A DNA stretch of 64,000 nt. Origin: Paenibacillus terrigena DSM 21567. GTDB taxonomy: Bacteria > Bacillota > Bacilli > Paenibacillales > Paenibacillaceae. Position numbers and translations under genes: made by a program. Below the pieces are notes generated by a model that saw only the letters and a list, made by a program, of their open reading frames with translations, had not been told where the DNA came from and did no database searches. The stretch spans positions 310,001 through 374,000 of the forward strand of contig NZ_KB895418.1 in the NCBI RefSeq assembly GCF_000374845.1, in the 5' to 3' direction. This document shows positions 7,411-16,090 of the stretch, piece after piece. Every line of letters starts with the position of its first letter. Position 1 is the first letter of the stretch.

Positions 7411-9183
7411 TTGTTGAAATGGATGAATCATGTGATGTTCGATAGTTTTGGCAATGCCTTCTTGATTCTGTACCGAAAAGAGCGGCGTCCTGTTCTTGTC
7501 TTAGCGGTTACGATGCTCTTATCGATTCCGATCATGCCGCTCGAACTTATGCTAGTTCAATATTTTATAGATCAAATTGGAGCATGGACAGCAAGAGATT
7601 CGATGGGTTCCATTCTTATGACAGCGGTGTGGATTGGGGTCCTTATGTTCGTGAATAATATCGTACTTGGGGTACCCGTCCCACTCGCCATGACACGCTT
7701 GAATGAGGTGGGCACGTTAGAAGAACAACGAATGATTGTGGAGAAGACGTCGAAGCTCCCGCTATTATCCATCGAATCTGCGACTGTGAAAGATTTACGA
7801 GAACGCGCAGTACAGGTTTCTATTTATGAGATATATCATACAGGTCTTCAGATCCTCCAATTGTCGTTGCAATTATCCCTTCTCATGCTTCTTATTCTCC
7901 AATTCGGGCAATGGATTCCCGTCGTTACTGTGGTCGGAGTTGCCTTCCTATTATCTTATGTATCGGGTAAATCTGCAGCAAGTCTTGAGCACCTACAGCG
8001 GGAGCAAGCCTCTCACCGGAGGATGATACGATATTATGCTGACCTTATGACAGAGCGAAGCAGTGCTAAAGAAGTAAGAATGTTCGGATTAGGGACCTTA
8101 TTCATGAATAGGTGGAACGCGCTATATCAGAAGCAATCGAAGGATAGAATAGGGGTTGTTCGAGCTTCAGAAATCCACAAGTTCTTACCGGAGCTGCTAT
8201 TGGCAGTGATTGCTAGTCTTCTTATGGCTTTGGTCATTCTGTTACCTGGGTCGAAGCCAATGACATCTGGTGACTTCGCACTCCTGTATCTCGCGTTGAC
8301 GACGGTGCTATCCCAATTGCCGGAACTGATTAATCAAATCACTACGATGAAGCGGCATGCGATGAAATGGCAGGATTTCCGGGCTTATCTTGATCTCAAG
8401 GAAGATTCGTGTATACGCGAAAATAATAATTATGTGGAAAATGGAGCGTGTAACCTGCAATTACAGGTTCAGGAACTTTGGTTCCGATATCCCGATTCGG
8501 AGGTTGATTCGATCCAAGGGATTAGCTTTACAGTGCCGTCTGGGCGTCGTGTTGCCTTGGTTGGCGAGAATGGTTCAGGAAAATCTACCTTAGTAAAGTT
8601 GATTCTTGGCCTTTATCCTCCAAAAGCGGGGGAAATAACATGGCTTAATACCAGGGAAGGGTCGAAAGAACATGTGACTGGGAGTGCTTCGATATCCGCC
8701 GTGTTTCAAGATTTTACGCGTCTTCATTTGACCGTTAGGGAGAACGTCGGCCTTGGCAAAGTCGGAGTGATGATGCATGATGGGATGTTGATTGATTCTT
8801 TGGAGACAGCGGGAAGTAAGTTTACTAATTTAGACATGCAGCTCGGTGTACCTTTTGGCGGAATTGATCCATCGGGTGGCGAATGGCAGAAGATTGCTAC
8901 AGCACGTGCAATCCTACGGGATGCTTCCTTCATTGTATTCGACGAACCAACTGCTGCGTTGGATCCGCAAGCGGAGAGGGCTGCATTCGAGCAGTTCATC
9001 CAGTTAACCGAAGGTCGATCCGCGCTGTTAATTACACATAGGCTTGGCGCAGCCAAATTGGCGGATATGATCCTCGTCATGCAGGAGGGTCGCATTGTCG
9101 AACAGGGAACTCATGATGAATTGATGTTGTTGAATGGTGAATATCGCCGGATGTTCGATGTGCAAGCATCTTGGTATGTCTAG
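7411..9183 (+). CDS. ABC exporter half-transporter (permease fused to ATPase)
   Basis: A 590-residue TM-NBD half-transporter. The start is uncertain: TTG 7411 or ATG 7423, both with weak Shine-Dalgarno. Residues ~25-310 hold about six membrane helices. The NBD from ~345 contains Walker A GENGSGKSTLVKL, the signature as PSGGEWQ, Walker B FIVFDEPTAALD and the H-loop THRLG. The signature departs slightly from LSGGQ. It is followed, with a 24-bp separation between coding regions, by a second half-transporter, so the two most likely assemble as a heterodimeric exporter. No peptide precursor or modification enzyme is adjacent, so the substrate is unknown; such pairs export peptides, lipids or drugs. 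Confidence 0.87.
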   Translation: MLKWMNHVMFDSFGNAFLILYRKERRPVLVLAVTMLLSIPIMPLELMLVQYFIDQIGAWTARDSMGSILMTAVWIGVLMFVNNIVLGVPVPLAMTRLNEVGTLEEQRMIVEKTSKLPLLSIESATVKDLRERAVQVSIYEIYHTGLQILQLSLQLSLLMLLILQFGQWIPVVTVVGVAFLLSYVSGKSAASLEHLQREQASHRRMIRYYADLMTERSSAKEVRMFGLGTLFMNRWNALYQKQSKDRIGVVRASEIHKFLPELLLAVIASLLMALVILLPGSKPMTSGDFALLYLALTTVLSQLPELINQITTMKRHAMKWQDFRAYLDLKEDSCIRENNNYVENGACNLQLQVQELWFRYPDSEVDSIQGISFTVPSGRRVALVGENGSGKSTLVKLILGLYPPKAGEITWLNTREGSKEHVTGSASISAVFQDFTRLHLTVRENVGLGKVGVMMHDGMLIDSLETAGSKFTNLDMQLGVPFGGIDPSGGEWQKIATARAILRDASFIVFDEPTAALDPQAERAAFEQFIQLTEGRSALLITHRLGAAKLADMILVMQEGRIVEQGTHDELMLLNGEYRRMFDVQASWYV

Positions 9184-9206
9184 ATGAAAGTGAGGGGATT
9201 TGGGTT

Positions 9207-11048
9207 ATGAAGGATAATGCTCGAACCAATATTGTCAGCAACATCTTTCAATTGATGAGTCGAGTTTGGCGTCGAATGCCTATTTTAGCAACGGGCTGGC
9301 TAAGTATTCCGATCCTACTCGGTGTTCTGATTGTACCGGGATACGCCGCACAACGGGCATTGATTGATGTATTCATACATGGCGACGTAGAGCGGTCATG
9401 GATGGATGTGTGGCTGCTCGCATGGCCGCCGCTGGCTATTTTCACAGGAATATCGTTATTACGTGTAGCACTCACTGCAATTCAAAATATCGTCGATGTT
9501 AAATTCCAAGACAGTGCCACGATGCATGTGCAAGCGGAAGTGTATGAGCGTGCTTCACGTGTTTCCTTGGAGCAACTGGAGCAGGCGGATTACTATAATA
9601 GACTCCAACGAGCAAAGGGAGTTGCTGGAACAGATTTGTTCGGTGTGCTCCAACAGCTTATTTTTCTATTACGATTGGGGTTCGAATTCATCGGGTTGAT
9701 GATTGTGGGATGGCTCGCTGATCCTGGAATAGGAATTGTATTCGTCATCCTCTTCGCTTTGTCTTTCGCGGTCCGTCTGGAGTCAGACATTGTCGTGCGA
9801 CGCGTGAATCGAGAATTGACGTTCTCCGGCAGGCAGTCTGATTACTTAAATGATGTTCTGTCTCGGCCAGAGACCGTGAAGGAATTGCGTATCTTTGGTT
9901 CAATCGATTATTTGATCGGCAAATGGTATGGATTGATGGGAGCGTCACTAGCCACGCGGATGAATGCACGCCGTAGAGAAATTAAACATGGGATCTTCGT
10001 ATCCTCCGTACAGATTGTGGGGCTCATCGGAGTATTGATCTGGATGGTGATGCAGATGAAAACGGGTGTGTTTACTGCCGGGAGCTTTGTTGTTGTATTC
10101 TTGGCACTACGCCAAGCTTATGGAATCTCGGGACGAATGGCGTTCCCTGTTAGCAAGATCATAAATCAAGGATCTAAAATCTATGATTTAGTTACATTTT
10201 TGCAAGAGGAAGCGGGATTTAAGCGTGAGTCTGAGAAGGAGAATAGGGGAAGAGTAAGGGCCGCGATAGGGGTACCTAGCGAGCAGGCGAGAATTAGCTT
10301 CGATCATGTGACTTATTCATACCCGAATACCAAAAAACCTGTGCTGAGTGATATTCATCTGACTTTGCATCCAGGTGAGATTGTGGCCTTAGTCGGTGAG
10401 AATGGTGCAGGTAAATCTACATTGGTTCGACTCTTGCTAGGTCTCTATCAACCGACGCGTGGAAAGATGCTATGGGATGGAATGGATTATAAGATGTTGG
10501 ACGCAAAATGGTTACGCTGCTCGATGTCTGCGGTCTTCCAGGATTTTGTTCGGTATGAGACGACAGTGCGTGATAATGTGGCCTTTGGAAGCGTGAAGGA
10601 TGCCGATGAAGATGAAGTACATCGTGCCTTACAAATGAGCGGTGCTGCGGATCTGGCCAACATGTCGGGTGGCATTGACGCTCAAGTAGGTTTGCTTGCA
10701 TCCGGTGGTCATGATCTAAGTGGCGGACAATGGCAGTGCCTTGCACTTGCAAGAGCGGCAGTACGGGATACTCCACTTCTGGTGCTCGACGAGCCGACTG
10801 CCGCGATAGATCCGCAACATGAGATGGATCTCTATCATTCTTTTCGAGAAATGGCGCAAGGTAAAACGGTGCTTCTCGTCTCCCATCGACTCGGCTGGGC
10901 GCGTTATGCGGATCGAATCGTCGTGCTTAAGGATGGGCGCATTGTTGAAGAGGGGACGCATGAAATCTTAATAGGCAGGGATGGAGAATATGCTAGGATG
11001 TTTCGAGCGCAGGCGGAATGGTATCGTGGGCATAGGGTGGAAGTCTAA
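9207..11048 (+). CDS. ABC exporter half-transporter, partner of the preceding gene
   Basis: 613 residues from ATG 9207, chosen because TGAGGGG lies ten bases upstream. Six predicted helices fill residues ~20-310. The ATPase shows GENGAGKSTLVRLLLG (Walker A), LSGGQWQCLALARA (canonical signature), LLVLDEPTAAID (Walker B) and SHRLGWARYADRI (H-loop). Its canonical signature against the variant PSGGEWQ of the upstream partner is typical of asymmetric heterodimers with one degenerate and one consensus ATP site. Transcription probably starts before the first gene. Immediately downstream the composition turns AT-rich where the cassette array begins. Confidence 0.87.
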   Translation: MKDNARTNIVSNIFQLMSRVWRRMPILATGWLSIPILLGVLIVPGYAAQRALIDVFIHGDVERSWMDVWLLAWPPLAIFTGISLLRVALTAIQNIVDVKFQDSATMHVQAEVYERASRVSLEQLEQADYYNRLQRAKGVAGTDLFGVLQQLIFLLRLGFEFIGLMIVGWLADPGIGIVFVILFALSFAVRLESDIVVRRVNRELTFSGRQSDYLNDVLSRPETVKELRIFGSIDYLIGKWYGLMGASLATRMNARRREIKHGIFVSSVQIVGLIGVLIWMVMQMKTGVFTAGSFVVVFLALRQAYGISGRMAFPVSKIINQGSKIYDLVTFLQEEAGFKRESEKENRGRVRAAIGVPSEQARISFDHVTYSYPNTKKPVLSDIHLTLHPGEIVALVGENGAGKSTLVRLLLGLYQPTRGKMLWDGMDYKMLDAKWLRCSMSAVFQDFVRYETTVRDNVAFGSVKDADEDEVHRALQMSGAADLANMSGGIDAQVGLLASGGHDLSGGQWQCLALARAAVRDTPLLVLDEPTAAIDPQHEMDLYHSFREMAQGKTVLLVSHRLGWARYADRIVVLKDGRIVEEGTHEILIGRDGEYARMFRAQAEWYRGHRVEV

Positions 11049-11138
11049 GAGAATTGAAATCTTCGATTTGCAAACACATGATTGTCACTATGCACCATGA
11101 CAGGGGTTATGTGGTAAAATGTATAAGGGTGATGGAGG

Positions 11139-11195
11139 TTCGCGAATACAGCTTAGGTTGTGAGAATAGCGAAGTTCGTGAATATATTGTTATCG
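11139..11195 (+). repeat. Right half of an attC-like or attI-like site at the array's left edge
   Basis: GTTCGTGAATATATT followed by box GTTATCG (11189-11195) mirrors the right arms of the complete sites (for example CGTCGTGAATAC before GTTATAT at 20545). A second, similar GTTCGCGAATACA lies about 35 bases upstream. The left arm is missing. The box is exactly complementary to CGATAAC of the next site, so it marks the 5' border of the first cassette. Confidence 0.6.
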
Positions 11196-11230
11196 TAAAT
11201 TACCGAAATTAATAAAACAGGAGAAGAAAT

Positions 11231-11731
11231 TTGAAAAGAGCAACAGAAGAAGAGCTATCGAAACTAATTGAAATCTTTAGTGAACTAGAAGTTGAAGAAA
11301 TTGAAAATCCTAATTCATTCTTTAAACATATAGGAATTTTAGATGTATACCCTAGATGCTTATCAATTGAGGAGGCAGCCTTGTTATTAGGGAGGGATCA
11401 TAATGATAGACATGAGCCACAATATGTACAGTATTTTCAGCGATGTTTACAATTGATGACTGGATTAGTATATATATTGAAACAACCAATTTTTAGTGAG
11501 CTAAAGAGATTTGAAAAGGAAGTTTACAAAGTTGAAGATAGTAAGGAACTATTAAATCTAATACCTTATATCGCAAGGGAAGAGTGCTTTTATAATATTT
11601 ATTTAATGGAAGTAAAAACTGTAGTAATAGGAAACTTTGATTTATCTTGGCCAATATATAGTAATTCAGATAACTTTAAAATATTTAATGAAATAGCCAG
11701 AGAAGTAAATTTATATATCAGGAATAGTTAG
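11231..11731 (+). CDS. Cassette-borne hypothetical protein
   Basis: 166 residues, TTG start behind ACAGGAG. Predicted soluble and mainly helical, acidic N-terminus (EEELSKLIEIFSELEVEEIENPNSFFKHIG), with no signal peptide or membrane span. I do not recognise a family. The AT-rich codon use (many AAA, TTA, ATA) contrasts with the ABC genes immediately upstream and fits recent acquisition. It begins 36 bp after the cassette boundary and ends 28 bp before the next attC-like site, the compact geometry expected of an integron cassette. Neighbouring cassettes suggest an accessory or conflict-related role, which is speculation. Confidence 0.7.
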   Translation: MKRATEEELSKLIEIFSELEVEEIENPNSFFKHIGILDVYPRCLSIEEAALLLGRDHNDRHEPQYVQYFQRCLQLMTGLVYILKQPIFSELKRFEKEVYKVEDSKELLNLIPYIAREECFYNIYLMEVKTVVIGNFDLSWPIYSNSDNFKIFNEIAREVNLYIRNS

Positions 11732-11759
11732 CAAGCTTCTCAAAGATGACATTAACATC

Positions 11760-11920
11760 CGATAACACCATATCTACGCTGCAGGCTGCACCCTTGGTTC
11801 GCAAGATAAGGTAGGCAGAGAAGTGGATTCAGCTCACAACCCTGAGAGGCTAAGTCCTGCGGACCCAGTCGCAGTCGCTCCTTTAAGACTCTCGGGTTCG
11901 TAGATATAAGAACGTTATGC
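11760..11920 (+). repeat. attC-like recombination site A
   Basis: 161 bp bounded by CGATAAC (11760-11766) and GTTATGC (11914-11920). Inner arms TATCTACG (11771-11778) and CGTAGATA pair. A nested stem AACCCTGAGAG pairs with CTCTCGGGTT. The outer boxes pair only in part with each other (GATAAC against GTTAT), as expected when each belongs to a different cassette. Confidence 0.75.
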
Positions 11921-11975
11921 GAAAGATCGATGTAAGTTTAACGAAGCAAGATCACATGAGGGGGTTATTTCTAAG

Positions 11976-12488
11976 ATGTTTTTAATGAAAATGAAACCAG
12001 TGCATATTACTATTTTATTTTTTGGAATATTAATAACTCCCATTCTTTTAGGCCAGCTTGTAGGAGCTGACTTATTCATTAGTGGAAGTATTTCAGTCCT
12101 ACTCGAATGTAGCTTGTTGTTAGTTTATATGTACACATTAGGATCACAAATTTATAGAAGGATAACCGATGAATTAATTCCTCAAAGTAGATACGTATTA
12201 TTTTCAATTAGCCTATTTCTTATCTTCATTTATATTGTTATTTTTATTTTTGAATTAGTTGATGTTAGATGCCTTATTCCATTTCACATTCTAATAATGG
12301 CACTGATGGCAAGTTCTATTATCTTTTTGATTCAACTCATTATAACAATTGAAACAGGGAAATGGCCAAAGACTAAAGAAGTTCTATTAACTTTTAAGAC
12401 ATTTATGAAAGAAAATAGAGGTTATCGAATCTTTTATATTTGGGATATTCAAAAACGGATTAATAAGATATTTGAGGGTAATTCATGA
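11976..12488 (+). CDS. Cassette-borne multi-pass membrane protein, unknown
   Basis: 170 residues with four hydrophobic segments (ITILFFGILITPILLG, SVLLECSLLLVYMYTL, VLFSISLFLIFIYIVIFIFEL, ILIMALMASSIIFLIQLI) and a basic cytoplasmic tail (KWPKTKEVLLTFKTFMKENRGYRIF). GAGGGGG near 11957 supports the ATG at 11976. No family recognised. It lies between site A (55 bp upstream) and site B (its stop is six bases before the left box), so it is the only gene of its cassette. Membrane proteins of this size are frequent in cassette arrays and in toxin or immunity roles, but nothing here proves a function. Confidence 0.7.
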   Translation: MFLMKMKPVHITILFFGILITPILLGQLVGADLFISGSISVLLECSLLLVYMYTLGSQIYRRITDELIPQSRYVLFSISLFLIFIYIVIFIFELVDVRCLIPFHILIMALMASSIIFLIQLIITIETGKWPKTKEVLLTFKTFMKENRGYRIFYIWDIQKRINKIFEGNS

Positions 12489-12494
12489 TCCTTC

Positions 12495-12657
12495 GCATAA
12501 CACAATATCTACACTGCGTCGCTCCGCTCCTTGGTCTGCCAGAGGCATTTCGAAGAAGTGGATTCAGCAGACAACCCTGCACTGCCTGACCGCATTGCGG
12601 CCGGTCGCTGACGCTCCCTTAAGGCAATGAGGGTTCGTAGATACAAAAACGTTAGGT
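12495..12657 (+). repeat. attC-like recombination site B
   Basis: 163 bp from GCATAAC (12495-12501) to GTTAGGT (12651-12657). Its left flank, read in reverse complement, matches the start of its own cassette (after 11914) at 14 of 15 positions. Inner arms ATATCTAC and GTAGATAC pair. A nested stem AACCCTGCACTGCCT pairs with AGGCAATGAGGGTT, differing in sequence from site A at both strands and so preserving pairing. Confidence 0.78.
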
Positions 12658-12689
12658 GAAATTCGAAGTAATATGTTGGAGGTATTAAC

Positions 12690-13151
12690 ATGGAAGCAGT
12701 AGAAAAAATTAAAAAGCTTGAAAAAGATTTAAATGAAAAAATTAAAAATATCAGTCCTAAATTTGTGAAAACACGCCGGAAAGCTAGAATGTGGAAAATA
12801 TTCATCGTTTCATTAGGAATTATTACAACAATCACACTAGGAATCAAAGATATAGTTTGGGGAAATACTGTTGGATTTATTTTGTCAGCGATTCTTACCG
12901 GAGTTACTGCAATTGAAGGTTTATACAACCATGCTTCTAAATCGGTTCAAGAACACGAATACTACGTGAAATTAACGGATTTGAAACAGGATATAGAATT
13001 TTATAAAGAAGGCAAAGCTTTGGAAGATTATCAATTATCAGATGTAAAAGTCTTTTTTGAAGAATTCAAGAGATTAAGAACTGATTTTCATAATTTTAGA
13101 GTCGAAACTGTAAAAGTATCTTACGGGAATACCAAAGATAAATCAAATTGA
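12690..13151 (+). CDS. SLATT-like two-TM protein in a cassette
   Basis: 153 residues, ATG behind TTGGAGG. Order: a basic coiled segment (residues 1-32, EKIKKLEKDLNEKIKNIS), two membrane helices (IFIVSLGIITTITLGI and VGFILSAILTGVTAIEGLY), then a helical cytoplasmic part (SKSVQEHEYYVKLTDLKQDIEFYKEG). This layout, with the Glu/His-containing helix right after TM2, resembles SLATT domains. Those are two-TM putative pore-forming effectors described in nucleotide-second-messenger conflict systems. No nucleotidyltransferase or sensor gene is adjacent, so if SLATT it is a stand-alone version. It is the only gene of its cassette. Family assignment is by pattern and not certain. Confidence 0.6.
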   Translation: MEAVEKIKKLEKDLNEKIKNISPKFVKTRRKARMWKIFIVSLGIITTITLGIKDIVWGNTVGFILSAILTGVTAIEGLYNHASKSVQEHEYYVKLTDLKQDIEFYKEGKALEDYQLSDVKVFFEEFKRLRTDFHNFRVETVKVSYGNTKDKSN

Positions 13152-13170
13152 GGGTATTTCTATGAACTCC

Positions 13171-13337
13171 ACCTAACATTATATTCACGCATCGGAGCCT
13201 GGCGGCTCCTCGGTCCGCGAGAAGCGATCGGCAGAGAAGTAGATTCAGCGGACACATCCAAACCGACTAAGCGCATCGCGCCCGGCGACTTCGTCGCCTT
13301 TAGTTGGTAGGACGTCGTGAATGCAGAAACGATAGCT
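13171..13337 (+). repeat. attC-like recombination site C (second subtype)
   Basis: Runs from ACCTAAC (13171-13177) to GATAGCT (13331-13337; GTTAGCT with one change). The inner arms are TATTCACGCATCG and CGTCGTGAAT, different from sites A and B but again complementary. Nested stems GGTCCGC/GCGGACA and ACCGACTAA/TTTAGTTGGT are also conserved as pairs. Site G shares this subtype. Confidence 0.75.
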
Positions 13338-13346
13338 GAAACTTCC

Positions 13347-13545
13347 GAGATCAAGATCGGTATAAAGTGAATTGAAGATTAAGATCGATACAAACCTATA
13401 AAGGTCAAGAGTGGTATAAAGCAAATAGAAGATCAAGATCGATACAAATCGTATAAAAGTCAAGAACGGTATAGGGCGAGTAGAAGATTAAGATCGATAT
13501 AAACCGTATAAAGGTCAAGATCAGTATAAGGCGAATAGAAGATGA
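13347..13545 (+). repeat. 55-bp tandem repeats filling an ORF-less cassette
   Basis: Units start near 13376, 13430, 13485 and (partial) 13540, with a partial unit before them. Each carries AGATYAAGATCGATA, then CGTATAAARGTCAAGA and a GGTATA...GCGAATAG tail. The cassette between sites C and D (412 bp including its site) contains only this array and no credible gene on either strand. Confidence 0.85.
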
Positions 13546-13584
13546 AGAACGTATTGGAAGAATATTCGAAGAAGCGGAAGCATC

Positions 13585-13749
13585 AGCTAACACCGTTTCC
13601 CTACTGCGTCGCATACGCTCCTTGGTTTGCCCGAGGCAATTTGCGGAAGATAAGTCAGGCAGACAACCCTGCGAGGCTAAATGGCGAAGCCACCCAGTCA
13701 CTGCGCTCCTTTAAGCCTCTCGGGTTCAGGAACACACAGAACGTTAGAT
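13585..13749 (+). repeat. attC-like recombination site D
   Basis: 165 bp from AGCTAAC (13585-13591) to GTTAGAT (13743-13749). The left flank through the box matches the border at 13331 in reverse complement at 14 of 17 positions. Inner arms GTTTCC and GGAAC pair, a third version of the arm sequence. Nested GGTTTGCC/GGCAGACAACC and AACCCTGCGAGGCTAA/TTTAAGCCTCTCGGGTT are maintained. Confidence 0.75.
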
Positions 13750-13820
13750 GAAATGACCGAAAGAGGAATTTGCTAAATATATGTAGAATAATAGAATCAC
13801 AATAATTTATGGAGGATATT

Positions 13821-14486
13821 ATGAGTTCATTTATTAATGCAATAAGCCCATATCTTGAAGCTTTATATTATTTTAGCGGAATTATTGTTGCAGGAACAGT
13901 TGTTATAGGATTGTATCAACTTAAAGCATTGAAGCAGCAAACAATTCTTTTGAAAGAAGATATGCAAATTCGAAATAAAAGAATGTCAATTGAAAAAAGT
14001 ATAGAATATATGAATTGGTTCGCAAAAGAATTTCTTCCAAATTCTTCTCAATATAGAAAGAACGCCAGGGAAAAAGGACTTTCTGAATTTAAAGGAGAAA
14101 TAGAAAAAGATTTTATTATTTCACAATCTGATTTGAAAAATGTAGATAAGTTAAAAAAACTATTAACAATGTTAGAACTTGGTATTGATGATATTATAAA
14201 TCAACTTGAAAGTTTCTCAGCAGCTATTCTGAATGGACTAGCTGATGAAGAAATATGTTTTTATCCTTTACATGGTTCATATTGTGAATTTATTGAAGAA
14301 TGGTACTCTGAATATATTTCATTTGCGAGAAGAGATGGAAACACTAATTACTATGGTAATTTAGTGGAGTTATACAAAGTGTGGAAATCTAAGTCTATTA
14401 AACTAAACTTGTCAAAACAAAAAGCGGCAATTGAAGAATCAATAAACAATATTCCAGATAAAAAAATGAAGAAAATTGGGTATTAA
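13821..14486 (+). CDS. Cassette-borne single-TM protein, unknown
   Basis: 221 residues from ATG 13821, chosen for GGAGG at 13812-13816 (an upstream ATG overlaps that site). One N-terminal membrane helix (ALYYFSGIIVAGTVVIGLY) is followed by a charged, mostly helical soluble region with Lys/Glu-rich stretches (KQQTILLKEDMQIRNKRMSIEKSIEYMNWFAKE). The overall look, a short extracytoplasmic N-terminus plus long cytoplasmic domain, resembles DUF4760-type proteins, but I cannot confirm a family. AT-rich codon use matches the other cassettes. It is followed by its own hairpin terminator at 14484-14506. Confidence 0.65.
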   Translation: MSSFINAISPYLEALYYFSGIIVAGTVVIGLYQLKALKQQTILLKEDMQIRNKRMSIEKSIEYMNWFAKEFLPNSSQYRKNAREKGLSEFKGEIEKDFIISQSDLKNVDKLKKLLTMLELGIDDIINQLESFSAAILNGLADEEICFYPLHGSYCEFIEEWYSEYISFARRDGNTNYYGNLVELYKVWKSKSIKLNLSKQKAAIEESINNIPDKKMKKIGY

Positions 14487-14506
14487 GAGCGAAAGCTCTT
14501 TTTTGT
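14484..14506 (+). terminator. Short intrinsic terminator
   Basis: AAGAGC-GAAA-GCTCTTTTTT immediately after the single-TM protein gene. A terminator inside a cassette would limit read-through to later cassettes. Confidence 0.7.
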
Positions 14507-14540
14507 TTTATTTACTGAGTGTCTAGATTATTCAAGAAGT

Positions 14541-14560
14541 CGGTCACCTCATCCAAACCA
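14541..14560 (+). repeat. Degenerate left arm of the cassette's own attC-like site
   Basis: CGGTCACCTCATCCAAAC, in reverse complement, gives GATGAGGTGACCG, matching GATGAAATGACCG at the start of this cassette (13747) apart from two changes. The rest of the site does not follow, so it is truncated here, with 80 bp of unassigned sequence before the next box at 14639. Confidence 0.45.
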
Positions 14561-14654
14561 GCTAATCAAAGTCAAGGTTTAGTAAGTTTAAGATATCAGA
14601 ACTCTCCTACTCCTAATAGTAAACTAATGGTAAAATATGCCTAACAAAGTTTTG

Positions 14655-15891
14655 TTATTTGGTCTGAAAAGGTACGCCTCTACTTAGAATTCCGTAAATC
14701 ATGCGCAAAAGTTTGTTGGAAGCAGCTAAAATTGCAACTCTAGAAGGTTTGCCTTCAAGACGCTTTTGCTGGTAATATCGCCATAGAATCGGATTTCGAG
14801 GGCCATGGACTTGTTTTGAAATGCCACTAACTGTTGCTTGGTATAGCGCTGTTCGGAGATAAGCAGAGCCACGTTTTGAAATGCGATTCTGGTTCGACTT
14901 AAAGGTTCCTGACTCGTAAACAGATGAATCCAGCCCGGCAAAAGTGGTCAACTGTTTCACGGAAGAGAACCTTTTTATGTCCCCAATTTCAGCGTGAATC
15001 ATTGCCGCAGTAATCGGCCACCCTAGGGATCGATCGTAATAGGTGGTAGGTAGAAGAATCTTGAACTAAGGATTCCATTTGTTTTTCGAGTGCTGTAATT
15101 CCTTCCTGGTAAGCCTTGAATAACCCTATGAAATTCTGTATTGCAAATATATGTGCCTGAGATCCACACGGATCAGGAAGGCTACTCCGCGCAATTCCCA
15201 GCAGCTGCGCGTATTTTTCTTCATTCCAAGTACGACCTCTTCGATTCAGCATAAGAATGGTTAATATGTCCTCTTTGTCCGCAGTCAGTAAAGCTGAGGG
15301 GGAAGGGAATTTAGTGAGAAGTTGAATGGATGAAGGGTTGAAAATGTTTTGAAAAGCCTTGTCATAGCCCGGAAAGGCTAAATCGAGAATGGAATGGAAT
15401 TGCAGTTGTACTTCACCAAGAAGAGCCTTCCACTGAGAATGTTGACGGCAGAGGAACCGCAGTTCAGTGACCTTTTCATCCACTGGCATGAGTGGCGTAC
15501 CTTCCCCTAAATAGAACGCATTAGCAATTCGAATCGGATCAATAGGATCGATCTTCACCTTACGAGTAGAGCGCTTTTTGAGCTCATGAGTCGTTAAGGG
15601 GTTTAACATGAAAACGGGATACCCGTGCGAGTAAAAGAAAGAAGCAATAGGCTTCGAATAATTACCAGTAGCCTCCATAACGACAGTTGGTCGCAGCGTT
15701 GTAGCTTCTTCAAGCTGAGCAAGAACTGAAAGCAATGACGAAACACGATCAGGTGAATGGGAGAAAGAGAAGGGCTTTTTCACTTGTACGCCATAGGAAG
15801 TGAATGCAGCGGCAACGCTTTTTCCTTTCGCAATATCGATACTTAAAACAGGTTGATTCATATGACCTCCTTGGATGACACTAGGACCCAA
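14655..15891 (-). pseudogene. IS110-family DEDD transposase, frameshifted
   Basis: Two overlapping reading frames together make one transposase of about 410 residues. The N-terminal frame (start 15891, GGAGG upstream) has the RuvC-like VLSIDIAKGK, VVMEATGNY and DPIDPIRIA segments. It breaks near 15025: it reads RSIPRVADYCGNDSR and stops where the family has a GVGPITAAMI-type motif. The other frame continues ITAAMIHAEIGDIKRFSS to the C-terminal RISKRGSAYLRTALYQAT, the Tnp_20 part with the catalytic Ser region. The shift is at about 15010-15025. IS110 elements are not known to need programmed frameshifting, so I call it inactive, or a sequencing slip. Confidence 0.85.
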
Positions 15892-15894
15892 AAC

Positions 15895-16090
15895 AAATGC
15901 TCTCCACAGGTTGGCACGGTGATACGGGCTCTAAGCTTAGGCCTGCTAAATCGGGGTATGAACATTGCTAGGGCTGAAACACTTTATGTGACGAGATCTA
16001 AGTCCCAACACCACATTCGTTCTTAACCCAGATGTTAATCTTTTAAGTATAAAAGAAAAGCTCATCCCCGATGAACTGGGATGAGCTTAA
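15895..16090 (-). ncRNA. Candidate bridge RNA region of the IS110 element
   Basis: The 200-bp non-coding end upstream of the transposase, read on the minus strand, opens with a perfect stem-loop (AAGCTCATCCC, loop, GGGATGAGCTT at 16053-16087). It then has about 150 nt of structured, non-coding sequence up to the transposase Shine-Dalgarno. In characterised IS110 elements this region encodes the bridge RNA, with a 5' stem-loop followed by target- and donor-binding loops. Position and opening hairpin fit; the loops were not folded here. Confidence 0.45.

Noticed and set aside
13347-13545. CRISPR array
   Set aside because: The 55-bp units are contiguous without unique spacers and there are no cas genes.
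13245-13701. Minus-strand open frames over the tandem repeats (repeated RFVSILIF-type peptide)
   Set aside because: They only translate the DNA repeat, have no ribosome sites and extend into the attC-like sites.
16053-16087. Perfect hairpin as an ordinary terminator
   Set aside because: No gene ends there and it sits at the start of the IS110 non-coding end; a bridge-RNA stem is the better reading, though unproven.
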